From Marinobacter psychrophilus (lineage in GTDB: Bacteria; Pseudomonadota; Gammaproteobacteria; Pseudomonadales; Oleiphilaceae), in the NCBI RefSeq assembly GCF_001043175.1, contig NZ_CP011494.1:1178001-1242000 (forward strand): 64,000 nt of DNA, in the 5' to 3' direction. The position numbers and the translations under genes were made by a program. The notes beneath the pieces are model-generated. The model had not been told where the DNA came from and made no database searches. It saw only the letters and a program-made list of their open reading frames with translations. This document shows positions 8,391-17,117 of this stretch, piece after piece (positions within the stretch are counted from its first letter, which is position 1; every line of letters starts with the position of its first letter).

Positions 8391-8407
8391 TTGGTATGGT
8401 TTTTGCG
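8391..8407 (+). promoter_or_regulatory. Sigma-54 (-24/-12) promoter element upstream of flhA
   Basis: TTGGTATGGTTTTTGCG fits the 17-base consensus YTGGCACGRNNNTTGCW with the invariant GG and GC correctly spaced and three mismatches. It points toward flhA, leaving a leader of roughly 90 nt. Flagellar class II genes of Pseudomonas, including flhA, are known to depend on RpoN and FleQ. Confidence 0.6.
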
Positions 8408-8509
8408 ATGTACCTGATCAAACGCGTCAATGCGCCAGAAATCAGGTCAGATCCGATCAATCCAGATTAAATCAGGCCCAATTAGGCAATCATTAGAGAG
8501 AAATCCGGC

Positions 8510-10678
8510 ATGGACTTAGCTTTAGTCTTCAGGAACGTCAAATCCTTGGCGCAGGGGAACCTCGGGGTTCCACTGATGCTGATGGGATTGCTGGGCATGA
8601 TGATCTTGCCTGTGCCGGCGTTTTTGCTGGACGTGTTTTTTACCTTCAATATAACCCTGTCCATCGTGATCCTGTTGGTGTGCGTGTACGCCCTGAGGCC
8701 GATGGATTTTGCTGCGTTCCCCACCGTTTTGCTGCTGGCGACGTTGCTGCGCCTGGCGCTGAACGTCGCGTCTACCCGTATTGTGCTGCTGGAAGGCCAT
8801 AATGGCGGGGATGCGGCGGGTAAAGTGATCGAGTCTTTCGGTGCGGTGTTGATTGGCGGTAACTACGCTGTTGGCCTGGTGGTATTTGCCATCCTTATGA
8901 TCATCAACTTTTTGGTGGTTACTAAAGGTGCTGGTCGAGTGTCGGAGGTGAGCGCCCGATTTACCTTGGACGCTATGCCCGGCAAGCAAATGGCCATCGA
9001 CGCCGACTTGAACGCTGGATTGATTAATCAGGAAGATGCCAAATTTCGCCGTAGGGAAGTTGCCGAAGAAGCCGATTTCTACGGTTCCATGGACGGTGCT
9101 TCGAAATTTGTAAAAGGCGACGCGGTTGCGGGCCTGCTCATTCTGGCGATCAACATCATTGGCGGGATTGCTATTGGTATGGCCCAGCACGGGCTGAATT
9201 TTAGCTTGGCGGTGGAGCGCTACGCGCTGTTGACCATTGGTGACGGCCTTGTGGCCCAAATCCCGTCGCTGTTGTTGTCTACGGCGGCGGCGATTATGGT
9301 CACTCGAACCACCTCCAGCCAAGATATGGGCAGCCAGATTCTGCAGCAAATGTTCGATGTGCCCAAAGCTCTTGCTATTGCTGCCGGTATTCTGATTTTG
9401 CTAGGCCTGATTCCTGGTATGCCCCACGTAGCCTTTCTAGGCTTGGGTTCGCTGGCAGCGGCAGCGGCTTGGCTTACCTGGAAGAAAAATCAACAAATGG
9501 TTGAAGAAGGTGACAAATTCCCGGTACGTGGCGGTGCAGGAACGGCTGGCCGTACCAGCGGTGGTGAACTGGTCAGTGGCGACAGTGGTAGCCAGGCTTT
9601 ACCGGCACCGGCAGAGAATCGCGAGCTGGGCTGGGACGACGTTGCCACCGTGGACATTGTGGGCCTGGAAGTCGGCTACCGTCTTATTCCGTTGGTGGAT
9701 AAAAGCCAGGGCGGGCAGTTGCTTAGCCGTATTAAAGGTGTGCGTAAAAAGTTGTCCCAGGATTTGGGCTTTTTGATGCCCTCGGTGCATATCCGCGACA
9801 ACCTGGATTTAATGCCCAACGTTTATCGCATCACCCTGATGGGCGTCACCATTGCCGAAGCGGATATTCACCCGGAGCGTGAGCTGGCCATCGACCCCGG
9901 CCAGGTGTTTGGCAAAGTGGAGGGTATAGAAGGCAAAGATCCGGCTTTTGGCCTTGATGCTATCTGGATAGAGCCAGAGAAAAAAGACCAGGCCCAAAGT
10001 CTGGGCTACACCGTGGTAGACGCCAGCACCGTAGTGGCTACTCACCTGAATCAGATTCTGCAGACCCACGCCTATGAGTTGCTGGGCCATGAAGAAGTGC
10101 AGAAGTGGCTGGACCAGTTGGAAAAGGTATCGCCGAAACTGGCGGAAGAGCTGGTGCCTTCAGCGGTGAACATCAGCGTGTTGCTGCGAGTGCTGCAGAA
10201 TTTGCTAAAAGAAGAAGTGCCTATTCGTGATATGCGCTCTATTGCCGAATCCATAGTGAATATGCACCCGCGCAGTCAGGACCCGAAAGTCTTGACCACG
10301 GCAACCCGTCAAGCCCTGCGGCGGATGATTGTGCAAAGCATCGTTGGTAACGAATCCGAAATACCGGTGATTACCCTGGATCCAGATCTGGAACAGTTAT
10401 TGCTTAAGTCTGTACAGCAGAGTCAACAATCCGGCGCGCAGGACGATATCGGGCTAGTGCTAGAGCCGAACATGGTGGAAAAACTCCAGCGCTCACTGCA
10501 AGACAGCGTGCAGCGCCAGGAAGTGCTCGGTAAACCAGCGATTCTGCTGGTGTCTGGCCCGCTGCGGCCGGTGCTTGCAAAGTTCGCCAGTTACGGCATA
10601 GAACGCCTGCACGTTCTGTCTTATCAGGAAGTGCCGGATAACAAACAGATTACCATCGTAGCGTCGGTAGGCCAGTAA
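8510..10678 (+). CDS. flhA: Flagellar biosynthesis protein FlhA
   Basis: FlhA is the large subunit of the flagellar type III export gate in the inner membrane. The 722 residues comprise an N-terminal half with about eight membrane segments (to about residue 320) and a cytoplasmic C-terminal domain (about 360-722) that docks export chaperones and substrates. The conserved FHIPEP-region signature is seen in GRVSEVSARFTLDAMPGKQM and the following AIDADLNAGLI. The length is slightly above the usual 690-700. It is first in the flhA-flhF-fleN-fliA-che series. In Pseudomonas the export genes fliPQR-flhB lie upstream; here upp-uraA takes that place. Confidence 0.97.
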   Translation: MDLALVFRNVKSLAQGNLGVPLMLMGLLGMMILPVPAFLLDVFFTFNITLSIVILLVCVYALRPMDFAAFPTVLLLATLLRLALNVASTRIVLLEGHNGGDAAGKVIESFGAVLIGGNYAVGLVVFAILMIINFLVVTKGAGRVSEVSARFTLDAMPGKQMAIDADLNAGLINQEDAKFRRREVAEEADFYGSMDGASKFVKGDAVAGLLILAINIIGGIAIGMAQHGLNFSLAVERYALLTIGDGLVAQIPSLLLSTAAAIMVTRTTSSQDMGSQILQQMFDVPKALAIAAGILILLGLIPGMPHVAFLGLGSLAAAAAWLTWKKNQQMVEEGDKFPVRGGAGTAGRTSGGELVSGDSGSQALPAPAENRELGWDDVATVDIVGLEVGYRLIPLVDKSQGGQLLSRIKGVRKKLSQDLGFLMPSVHIRDNLDLMPNVYRITLMGVTIAEADIHPERELAIDPGQVFGKVEGIEGKDPAFGLDAIWIEPEKKDQAQSLGYTVVDASTVVATHLNQILQTHAYELLGHEEVQKWLDQLEKVSPKLAEELVPSAVNISVLLRVLQNLLKEEVPIRDMRSIAESIVNMHPRSQDPKVLTTATRQALRRMIVQSIVGNESEIPVITLDPDLEQLLLKSVQQSQQSGAQDDIGLVLEPNMVEKLQRSLQDSVQRQEVLGKPAILLVSGPLRPVLAKFASYGIERLHVLSYQEVPDNKQITIVASVGQ

Positions 10679-10735
10679 CGGCGCAGACGACACTCGGATA
10701 ACGTCAGCCGCGTTCCCGGCAAAGGATGAGAAAGC

Positions 10736-12097
10736 ATGAAAGTAAAACGTTTTTTTGCACCTACAATGGCCGCAGCCCTGAAGCAGGTCAGCGAACACAT
10801 GGGGCCGGATGCGATGATACTTTCCAACCGCCGGGTAGATGGCGGCGTTGAAATTGTGACGGCCCTCGATTACGACGAAAACATGGCGCGCCAACGCCTG
10901 GGTGACAAAGCGGTGGCAGCCACCAGCGGCACTCACCTGGCAGAGCTGCAGGCAGACCAGCAGCGCCACCTGGAAGACGAGCTTGGCCGCTCCCGTGAGC
11001 GCATCCGTGGTGTGCGCGATCAGCGCGCCGACAGCCAGGCCGGTTACGGTTCCATTGCTGAAACTGTCAATGGCTTTGCTGACATGACCAGTGCAGATCC
11101 GTTTGCAGAGGGCGGCATAACTTTGCCGTCCGGCGCTGACGAGCGTAACCAAGATGCGGCAGCGCAAAGCGGTCAGCCTGCGGGTTATGCCGGGGAGCTT
11201 GCGGCCATGCGTTCTGAAATGAGCAGTCTGCGCGAGCTGGTGAGCGGTCAGACCGCGCCTGCCTCGTTAAAAGACACCAGTGCTGGCGCCAATGTTACGG
11301 CGCTTCAGCAGCGCTTGGCAGAACGTTTGGGTGAGTTCGGCCTTAGCCGCGAGCTGTCTGACGATCTCGCTCGCCGTCACCAAGCCGTGCGCCTGGAGGA
11401 TGGCTGGAAGCAGTCTCTCAAAATGCTGGTTAACGGTGTGCGTACCCCACGCCAGGAATGGCTGGATGAAGGCGGCGTATTTGCTCTGGTTGGACCTACT
11501 GGAGCGGGTAAAACCACCACCATCGGCAAACTGGCGGCACGCTACGTGCTGCGCCACGGAGCCGACTCGCTGGCGTTGATTACCACCGATCGTTATCGGG
11601 TTGCGGCGCACGAGCAATTGTTTGTGTTTGGCCGTATTCTTAACGTGCCGGTTCGGGTGGTTGATGAAAGCCACCCGCTGGATGAAATTCTGGATGAGTT
11701 GTCTGATCGTCGCCTGGTATTGATTGATACCGCCGGGCTGACCAGCACCGATCGGGGCTATCAGGAACAATTGGCCGAGCTGGTCCGCAGTCATCACAAA
11801 ATCCGTACACATTTGGTGGTGTCTGCCACCAGCCAGCCGCGGATTATGAAATCCGTATGGCATTGCTATAAGATGGCAAACCTTGCCGGTTGTGTGATTA
11901 CCAAGATCGACGAGGCTCTGACTCTGGGCGAAGCGCTGGGATTTGTTATGGAAACCAGTCTGCCGGTGGCTTGGTACACCGACGGCCAGAAAATACCCCA
12001 AGACTTGCACCCGGCGAAAGCGCTTGCGCTGGTGCAACTCGGTGTAGAACGTCTGAAGGGTTTGCGGCAGGAGCAGGCAGTTGCCAGCGGGTCTTGA
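10736..12097 (+). CDS. flhF: Flagellar biosynthesis SRP-like GTPase FlhF
   Basis: FlhF marks the pole where the single flagellum is built. The 453 residues contain a variable acidic/basic N-terminal region (B domain, to about residue 180) and a helical N domain. The SRP-type G domain follows, with P-loop GPTGAGKT at 253-260, TTDRYRVAAHEQL (G2), LIDTAGLTSTDRGY (G3) and TKIDEALTLG (G4/G5). It begins 57 bp after flhA with AGGATGAG before the start. It is expected to work with FleN, the next gene, which limits flagellar number. Confidence 0.96.
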   Translation: MKVKRFFAPTMAAALKQVSEHMGPDAMILSNRRVDGGVEIVTALDYDENMARQRLGDKAVAATSGTHLAELQADQQRHLEDELGRSRERIRGVRDQRADSQAGYGSIAETVNGFADMTSADPFAEGGITLPSGADERNQDAAAQSGQPAGYAGELAAMRSEMSSLRELVSGQTAPASLKDTSAGANVTALQQRLAERLGEFGLSRELSDDLARRHQAVRLEDGWKQSLKMLVNGVRTPRQEWLDEGGVFALVGPTGAGKTTTIGKLAARYVLRHGADSLALITTDRYRVAAHEQLFVFGRILNVPVRVVDESHPLDEILDELSDRRLVLIDTAGLTSTDRGYQEQLAELVRSHHKIRTHLVVSATSQPRIMKSVWHCYKMANLAGCVITKIDEALTLGEALGFVMETSLPVAWYTDGQKIPQDLHPAKALALVQLGVERLKGLRQEQAVASGS

Positions 12098-12199
12098 AAA
12101 TGCCGGTTGTAAAAGCATCACAGCAAGCGGGCAGTGTAGAACAGTGGGGTAACGGCTACATCCGTTCCCGGTTAAACATGGCAAGAGGCCATCATCAGT

Positions 12200-13012
12200 A
12201 TGAGTAAAGCACATCCGGTTCAGGTAATTGCGGTCACTGGCGGTAAAGGTGGCGTTGGCAAAAGTAATGTGTCGGTCAACCTGAGCATTGCTCTGGCGCA
12301 AAAGGGCCGTCGGGTGGTGCTGTTAGACGCCGACCTGGGGCTTGCCAATATCGATGTGCTGTTAGGCTTGAAAACCAAGCGCAATCTGCAAGACGTACTC
12401 AATGGCGACTGTGACTTGCGTGACGTGCTGGTAGACGGCCCCGGCGGCATCAAGATTGTGCCGGCCTCATCAGGTACCCAGCGCATGACCCAGCTCAGTG
12501 CTATGGAGCATGCCGGGCTGATTCACGCCTTCAGTGACATCGCCGACCAGATCGACATACTGATTGTGGATACGGCCGCTGGCATCTCCGAATCGGTGGT
12601 CAGCTTTTTGCGGGCATCCCAGGAACTGCTGCTGGTGGTGTGCGACGAGCCTACTTCGATTACCGATGCCTACGCCTTAATCAAGTTGATGAATCGCGAT
12701 TACCACACCAACCGCTTCCGGATTCTGGCCAATCAGGTGAACACCGAACAAGAAGGCCGTCTTTTGTATGAAAAACTGACCCGGGTTACAGAACGTTTTC
12801 TGGATGTAGCGTTACAATATGTAGGTATAGTGCCTTTTGACGAGGCCGTTAAAAAAGCGGTGCGGCGTCAGCAAGCGGTGTTGGAAGCTTATCCGCAAGC
12901 AAAAGCCTCGCTGGCCATAAGGGCTCTCGCTGAAAAAGTGGACAGTTGGCCGCTGCCATCATCGCCGCGGGGCCATCTCGAATTCTTTATAGAGCGGCTC
13001 GTCCAAGTTTAA
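12200..13012 (+). CDS. fleN: Flagellar number regulator FleN (FlhG), MinD-like ATPase
   Basis: This is a 270-residue ParA/MinD-family ATPase with deviant Walker A GGKGGVGKSN (residues 14-23), switch VLLDADLGLANIDVL and Walker B ILIVDTAAGISESV. In polar flagellates FleN/FlhG antagonises the master activator FleQ and stimulates FlhF GTPase activity, which keeps the flagellar number at one. AAGAGG lies 11 bases before the ATG. The 102-bp gap after flhF holds no convincing gene, only a 35-codon frame running into this start. Confidence 0.95.
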   Translation: MSKAHPVQVIAVTGGKGGVGKSNVSVNLSIALAQKGRRVVLLDADLGLANIDVLLGLKTKRNLQDVLNGDCDLRDVLVDGPGGIKIVPASSGTQRMTQLSAMEHAGLIHAFSDIADQIDILIVDTAAGISESVVSFLRASQELLLVVCDEPTSITDAYALIKLMNRDYHTNRFRILANQVNTEQEGRLLYEKLTRVTERFLDVALQYVGIVPFDEAVKKAVRRQQAVLEAYPQAKASLAIRALAEKVDSWPLPSSPRGHLEFFIERLVQV

Positions 13013-13039
13013 AACACATCCCGTACAAAAAGCGGATTT

Positions 13040-13780
13040 ATGACACTGGTGAAAGATCTCGGAGTCTATCAACGGTCGGGTGCTTCAGACGCTTGCTGGC
13101 TGATTGAAGAGCATGCGCCTCTGGTCAAGAAAATTGCCCTCCATCTGCTGGCACGATTGCCCGCCAGTGTCCAGCTGGAAGATCTTATGCAGGCTGGCAT
13201 GATTGGTTTGCTTGAGGCGTCGCAGCGCTACGCCACGGGTAAAGGTGCGACCTTTGAAACCTACGCCGGTATTCGAATCCGTGGCGCCATGGTGGATGAA
13301 ATCCGCAAAGGCGACTGGGTTCCGCGTTCGGTGCACCGAAACTCCCGGCGCATTTCCAACGCTATCAAAGCTGTAGAGGGCCGCGAAGGCCGCGAAGCCC
13401 ACGATGTCGAAGTGGCTGCTGAGCTGGATATGACGCTGTCGGAATACCACAGTTGCCTGGCCGACTCCAACAGCGGTCGGCTTTTCAGTTTGGACGAGCT
13501 CAATGATTCCGGCGAACTGCCGATAGAACAATCAAAGACGGATGATAATCCGCTGCACGGGGTGTCAGAGTCCGCCTTCCGTAACAGTTTGGCGGCGGCC
13601 ATTGAAACCCTGCCAGAACGTGAAAAACTGGTGCTGAGCCTCTATTATCAGGAAGAGTTGAACCTGAGGGAAATCGGTGCTGTGCTGGACGTCAGCGAAA
13701 GCCGGGTCAGCCAGATTCACAGCCAGGCTGCCTTGCGCTTACGAAGCCGGTTAGCCGACTGGAAAACAGACCATACATAA
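13040..13780 (+). CDS. fliA: RNA polymerase sigma factor FliA (sigma-28)
   Basis: This 246-residue sigma-28 directs transcription of late flagellar and chemotaxis genes. Region 2 is visible in LMQAGMIGLLEASQRY and in ETYAGIRIRGAMVDEIRKG followed by DWVPRSVHR. Region 4 is the C-terminal helix-turn-helix LREIGAVLDVSESRVSQIHS. The gene follows fleN after 27 bp, in the order seen in Pseudomonas. FlgM, its anti-sigma factor, is not in this window. Confidence 0.96.
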   Translation: MTLVKDLGVYQRSGASDACWLIEEHAPLVKKIALHLLARLPASVQLEDLMQAGMIGLLEASQRYATGKGATFETYAGIRIRGAMVDEIRKGDWVPRSVHRNSRRISNAIKAVEGREGREAHDVEVAAELDMTLSEYHSCLADSNSGRLFSLDELNDSGELPIEQSKTDDNPLHGVSESAFRNSLAAAIETLPEREKLVLSLYYQEELNLREIGAVLDVSESRVSQIHSQAALRLRSRLADWKTDHT

Positions 13781-13794
13781 TTCTAGCGCCTGCA

Positions 13795-13811
13795 GCCCGC
13801 GAGTTGCGGGC
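13795..13811 (+). other. Small hairpin between fliA and cheY
   Basis: GCCCGC and GCGGGC pair around a GAGTT loop in the 78-bp gap after fliA. There is no T-tract, so it may be a weak attenuator or an RNA-processing site separating fliA from the che genes. Confidence 0.35.
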
Positions 13812-13858
13812 AGAGATGCAACGAGATCCGACTAGATTTCAACGATTGGAGGTCCTCA

Positions 13859-14242
13859 TTGGACAAAAATATGAAGATCCTTATTGTGGACGATTTTTCC
13901 ACAATGCGGCGCATTATCAAAAACCTGCTGCGTGACTTGGGCTTTACCAACACCGACGAAGCTGACGATGGCAATACAGCATTGCCGATGCTGAAAACCG
14001 GTAAGTACGATTTTCTGGTGACTGATTGGAATATGCCCGGCATGTCTGGTTTTGACCTGCTCAAGCATGTTCGCGCCGATGATCAGCTCAAAGCCCTGCC
14101 GATCCTGATGGTGACGGCTGAAGCCAAGCGCGACCAGATTGTCGCTGCGGCGCAGGCCGGTGTGAACGGCTACATTATAAAGCCGTTCACTGCCGCTGTT
14201 CTCAAAGAAAAAATCGAAAAAATCTTTGAGCGAATTCAGTAA
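13859..14242 (+). CDS. cheY: Chemotaxis response regulator CheY
   Basis: This single-domain receiver of 127 residues binds FliM to control motor rotation. The acid pocket is Asp11/Asp12, the phospho-acceptor Asp56 ([11 protein letters not shown]), with Thr86 and Lys108. The start is taken as TTG 13859 because GGAGG at 13848-13852 is six bases away and the extra MDKN resembles the E. coli N-terminus. ATG 13871 would give a four-residue shorter protein with a poorly spaced site. It is followed by cheZ after 20 bp. Confidence 0.95.
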   Translation: MDKNMKILIVDDFSTMRRIIKNLLRDLGFTNTDEADDGNTALPMLKTGKYDFLVTDWNMPGMSGFDLLKHVRADDQLKALPILMVTAEAKRDQIVAAAQAGVNGYIIKPFTAAVLKEKIEKIFERIQ

Positions 14243-14262
14243 CCGGGGAGTGGATACAAGCC

Positions 14263-15048
14263 ATGAACAAGTCAAAAGGTGAGCGCCATGCCCTGGAACC
14301 AGAGCTGACGGAAAAATTAAAGCAACAGTCCGAACAGCTGGTTGACAGCGTGCACGCGGGCGACTATCCCCGCGCTATGGCGATGATCAGCGAGCTTGCA
14401 GAAGTGCGAAATCAAGGTCTGTATCACGAAGTAGGGCGGCTAACCCGCAGCCTGCACGAAGCCATGCGTAATTTTCAGATTGATCCGCGCAACCCCGAAC
14501 AGCGAGAAGCTCTGTCAAAAATGACCGATGCCTCCGATCGCCTGGAATACGTAGTGAAAATGACTGGCCAAGCGGCGAATCGGACCATGGATCTGGTTGA
14601 AGAAAGCATGCCAGTTACCCGTCATTTGCAAAGCGAAGCCCAAGATCTGCATCAGCAGTGGCAGCGCCTGCGGCGGCGGGAGATGGCACCGACCGAATTC
14701 CGCGAGTTGCACGCCCGCATGGATCAGTTTTTGGCGGCGTTGAGTACTGACGCCGGCAAACTGTACGGTAATCTCTCAGAAATTTTGCTGGCTCAGGATT
14801 ATCAAGATCTGACAGGTCAGGTGATTCAAAATGTAATCACCCTTGTGCGTGAAGTGGAAGAAAACCTGGTAAGCCTGGTGGTGATGGCCGGCCACGTAGA
14901 CCAGTTGACCGGTACCGTGCACCAGATGGAGGACAATCAGCCTTCGGCTGAGCAGGGTGTGGGTCCGCAAATGATGCCAGAACAACGCAAAGATGTGTTG
15001 TCTGGTCAGGTTGACGTGGATGACCTTTTGTCCAGTCTTGGTTTCTGA
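14263..15048 (+). CDS. cheZ: CheY phosphatase CheZ
   Basis: CheZ dephosphorylates CheY-P. The 261-residue protein is almost all helical. The catalytic segment DYQDLTGQVIQ contains Asp182 and Gln186, which correspond to Asp143 and Gln147 of E. coli CheZ. The extreme C-terminus VDVDDLLSSLGF (residues 250-261) is the CheY-binding tail. A flexible linker of about 25 residues joins the helical bundle to this tail. GGGGAG precedes the ATG. Notably, the CheA encoded next contains three internal motifs that resemble this tail. Confidence 0.96.
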   Translation: MNKSKGERHALEPELTEKLKQQSEQLVDSVHAGDYPRAMAMISELAEVRNQGLYHEVGRLTRSLHEAMRNFQIDPRNPEQREALSKMTDASDRLEYVVKMTGQAANRTMDLVEESMPVTRHLQSEAQDLHQQWQRLRRREMAPTEFRELHARMDQFLAALSTDAGKLYGNLSEILLAQDYQDLTGQVIQNVITLVREVEENLVSLVVMAGHVDQLTGTVHQMEDNQPSAEQGVGPQMMPEQRKDVLSGQVDVDDLLSSLGF

Positions 15049-15064
15049 GCAATGAGGAACAAAC

Positions 15065-17113
15065 ATGTCGTTTGATGGCGATGAAGAAATCCTGCAGGAC
15101 TTTCTGGTTGAAGCCGGCGAGATTCTTGAGCTGCTGTCTGAGCAGCTCGTGGACCTGGAACAGAATCCTGACGACAGCAATTTACTGAATGCGATCTTTC
15201 GTGGTTTTCACACGGTCAAAGGCGGAGCAGGCTTCTTGCAGTTAGATGCCTTGGTAAACTGCTGTCACTCGGCGGAAAACGTATTCGACACCCTGCGCAA
15301 CCATAAGCGCAAAGTAACCTCTGAGCTGATGGACGTCGTGCTGGAAACTCTGGACAACGTGAATGCCATGTTTGAAGAGGTGCGTCAGCGTGAAGCGCCC
15401 ACGCCGGCGCCGCAGGAACTGATTGAGCGGCTGGATCAGCTGGCATTGCCTGAAGGCGAAGCTGCGATTCATTCAGCTGCGCCCGTCAGCGCTGACCAGG
15501 GAGACATTACCGATGACGAATTCGAACAGCTGCTCGACGCCCTGAACGGCGACGAAACAGCGTCTGCGCCTGCTAGCGAAACCGGTGTAGTTAGCCCGGT
15601 TGCGAGCGGCAATGACGACATCAACGACGACGAATTCGAAGCTCTTCTCGATCAACTTCACGGCAAGGGCCAGTTTGCCGGCGTCCCGGCCGCGCTGGCA
15701 GCCAACAAAGAAACCGTGGCCGAGACGAGCAGTGCCCAGCCAACCGATATCTCTGACGACGAATTCGAAGCACTGCTGGACCAGCTTCACGGCAAGGGCG
15801 GTAGCCCGACAGGAGCCGTTGCGGCCGAGTCTACCGCGCCAGCGTCCGCGAAAAAGCCGGAACCAGCCAAGGTTCCAATAGCGGCCAAAGCTCCAGCTGA
15901 ACCGGCACAAGTCAAAGCCAAAGCGCCGACCCGCGAGGCTGCCCATGCCGCTGCGGAAACCAGCGTGCGGGTAGACACTAAACGCCTGGACGACATCATG
16001 AATATGGTGGGCGAGCTGGTGCTGGTGCGAAACCGCCTGCAACGCCTGGGTGATCAAAGCGCAGACGAGCAGATGCATAAAGCAGTAGCCAATCTGGATC
16101 TGGTTACCACCGACCTACAGGCCGCTGTCATGCAAACCCGCATGCAGCCCATCAAGAAAGTGTTTGGTCGTTTCCCGCGGGTGGTACGTGACCTCGCTCG
16201 CAGCCTGAAAAAAGAAATCAATCTGGTGATGCACGGTGAAGACACCGATCTTGACAAGAATCTAGTGGAAGCATTGTCGGATCCGTTAGTGCACCTGGTA
16301 CGCAACTCGGTGGACCACGGCATTGAAATCCCGGCAGAGCGGGAACGGGCCGGTAAGCCTAGAGTGGGCACCATTACTTTATCGGCGGAACAAGAGGGTG
16401 ATCACATCCTGCTGTTGATCACCGACGATGGCGCTGGCATGAACGCCGACGTGTTGCGCCGGAAAGCCGTCGAGAAGGGCATGTACGACCAAGACGGCGC
16501 CGACCGGCTGACCGATCAAGAATGCTACAACCTGATTTTTGCTGCCGGTTTTTCCACCAAAGATCAGATTTCCGACGTGTCTGGCCGTGGTGTGGGTATG
16601 GATGTGGTGAAAACAAAGATCAGCCAACTCAATGGCCAGCTTAGTGTGGTGTCAAAGTTGGGTGAAGGCTCAAGCATTGTGATCAAAGTGCCACTGACTC
16701 TGGCCATCATGCCGACGCTGATGATTATGCTTGCTGACCAGTCGTTCGCATTGCCGTTGGTTAACGTAGTGGAAATATTCCACCTTAATTTGAGCAAGAC
16801 CAACGTGGTAGATGGTCGCGAGTGTGTAGTGGTGCGCGACAAGGTATTCCCGCTGTTTCACATCAAGCGTTGGCTCATTCGTGGCGGTGCTGGAAGCGTT
16901 GAGCCGGAAAATAGTCATGTGGTGATTGTGTCTATGGGGACCCGCCAGGTCGGATTCGTAGTTGACCAGCTTGTAGGCCAGGAAGAAGTGGTTATTAAGC
17001 CTCTTGGGCGCGGGCTGCTGGGTACGCCGGGTATGGCGGGTGCTACTATTACCGGCGATGGCCGGATTGCGCTGATTATCGATGTGCCCAGTTTGCTACA
17101 ACATTACAGTTAA
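15065..17113 (+). CDS. cheA: Chemotaxis histidine kinase CheA
   Basis: CheA is the cytoplasmic histidine kinase of the chemoreceptor array. The 682 residues contain an Hpt domain with phosphorylated His49 (FRGFHTVKGGAGF). A long linker (about 110-300) follows, without a recognisable canonical P2 domain. Then come the dimerisation region (RVDTKRLDDIMNMVGELV), the ATPase domain (HLVRNSVDHGIE, DDGAGMN, GFSTKDQISDVSGRGVGMD) and a CheW-like P5 domain. The linker carries three copies of an acidic motif, IxDDEFExLLDxLxG, at residues 148-162, 186-200 and 229-243, separated by Ala/Pro-rich spacers. GAGGAAC lies before the ATG. It is cotranscribed with cheZ and probably cheB. Confidence 0.96.
   Translation: MSFDGDEEILQDFLVEAGEILELLSEQLVDLEQNPDDSNLLNAIFRGFHTVKGGAGFLQLDALVNCCHSAENVFDTLRNHKRKVTSELMDVVLETLDNVNAMFEEVRQREAPTPAPQELIERLDQLALPEGEAAIHSAAPVSADQGDITDDEFEQLLDALNGDETASAPASETGVVSPVASGNDDINDDEFEALLDQLHGKGQFAGVPAALAANKETVAETSSAQPTDISDDEFEALLDQLHGKGGSPTGAVAAESTAPASAKKPEPAKVPIAAKAPAEPAQVKAKAPTREAAHAAAETSVRVDTKRLDDIMNMVGELVLVRNRLQRLGDQSADEQMHKAVANLDLVTTDLQAAVMQTRMQPIKKVFGRFPRVVRDLARSLKKEINLVMHGEDTDLDKNLVEALSDPLVHLVRNSVDHGIEIPAERERAGKPRVGTITLSAEQEGDHILLLITDDGAGMNADVLRRKAVEKGMYDQDGADRLTDQECYNLIFAAGFSTKDQISDVSGRGVGMDVVKTKISQLNGQLSVVSKLGEGSSIVIKVPLTLAIMPTLMIMLADQSFALPLVNVVEIFHLNLSKTNVVDGRECVVVRDKVFPLFHIKRWLIRGGAGSVEPENSHVVIVSMGTRQVGFVVDQLVGQEEVVIKPLGRGLLGTPGMAGATITGDGRIALIIDVPSLLQHYS
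15503..15799 (+). repeat. Three coding repeats in the CheA linker
   Basis: The DNA encoding residues 147-162, 185-202 and 228-245 of CheA (15503-15550, 15617-15670 and 15746-15799) specifies three copies of a DI(T/N/S)DDEFExLLDxLxG motif. Copies 2 and 3 are nearly identical in protein (DDEFEALLDQLHGKG) but differ at several synonymous sites. They are therefore not a recent DNA duplication and seem to be held by selection on the protein. Confidence 0.85.
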
Positions 17114-17117
17114 CGCC

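Noticed and set aside
8522..9349. Long open frame antisense to flhA (275 codons, rich in Gln, His and Arg)
   Set aside because: It is a shadow of the GC-rich flhA coding frame, with no family resemblance and no ribosome-binding site.
12101..12207. 35-codon frame between flhF and fleN
   Set aside because: No good ribosome-binding site and no recognisable peptide; it runs into the fleN start and is probably chance.
11267..12301. 344-codon open frame antisense to flhF
   Set aside because: The composition (Gln/His-rich, no domain) is that of an antisense shadow; flhF on the other strand has complete GTPase motifs.
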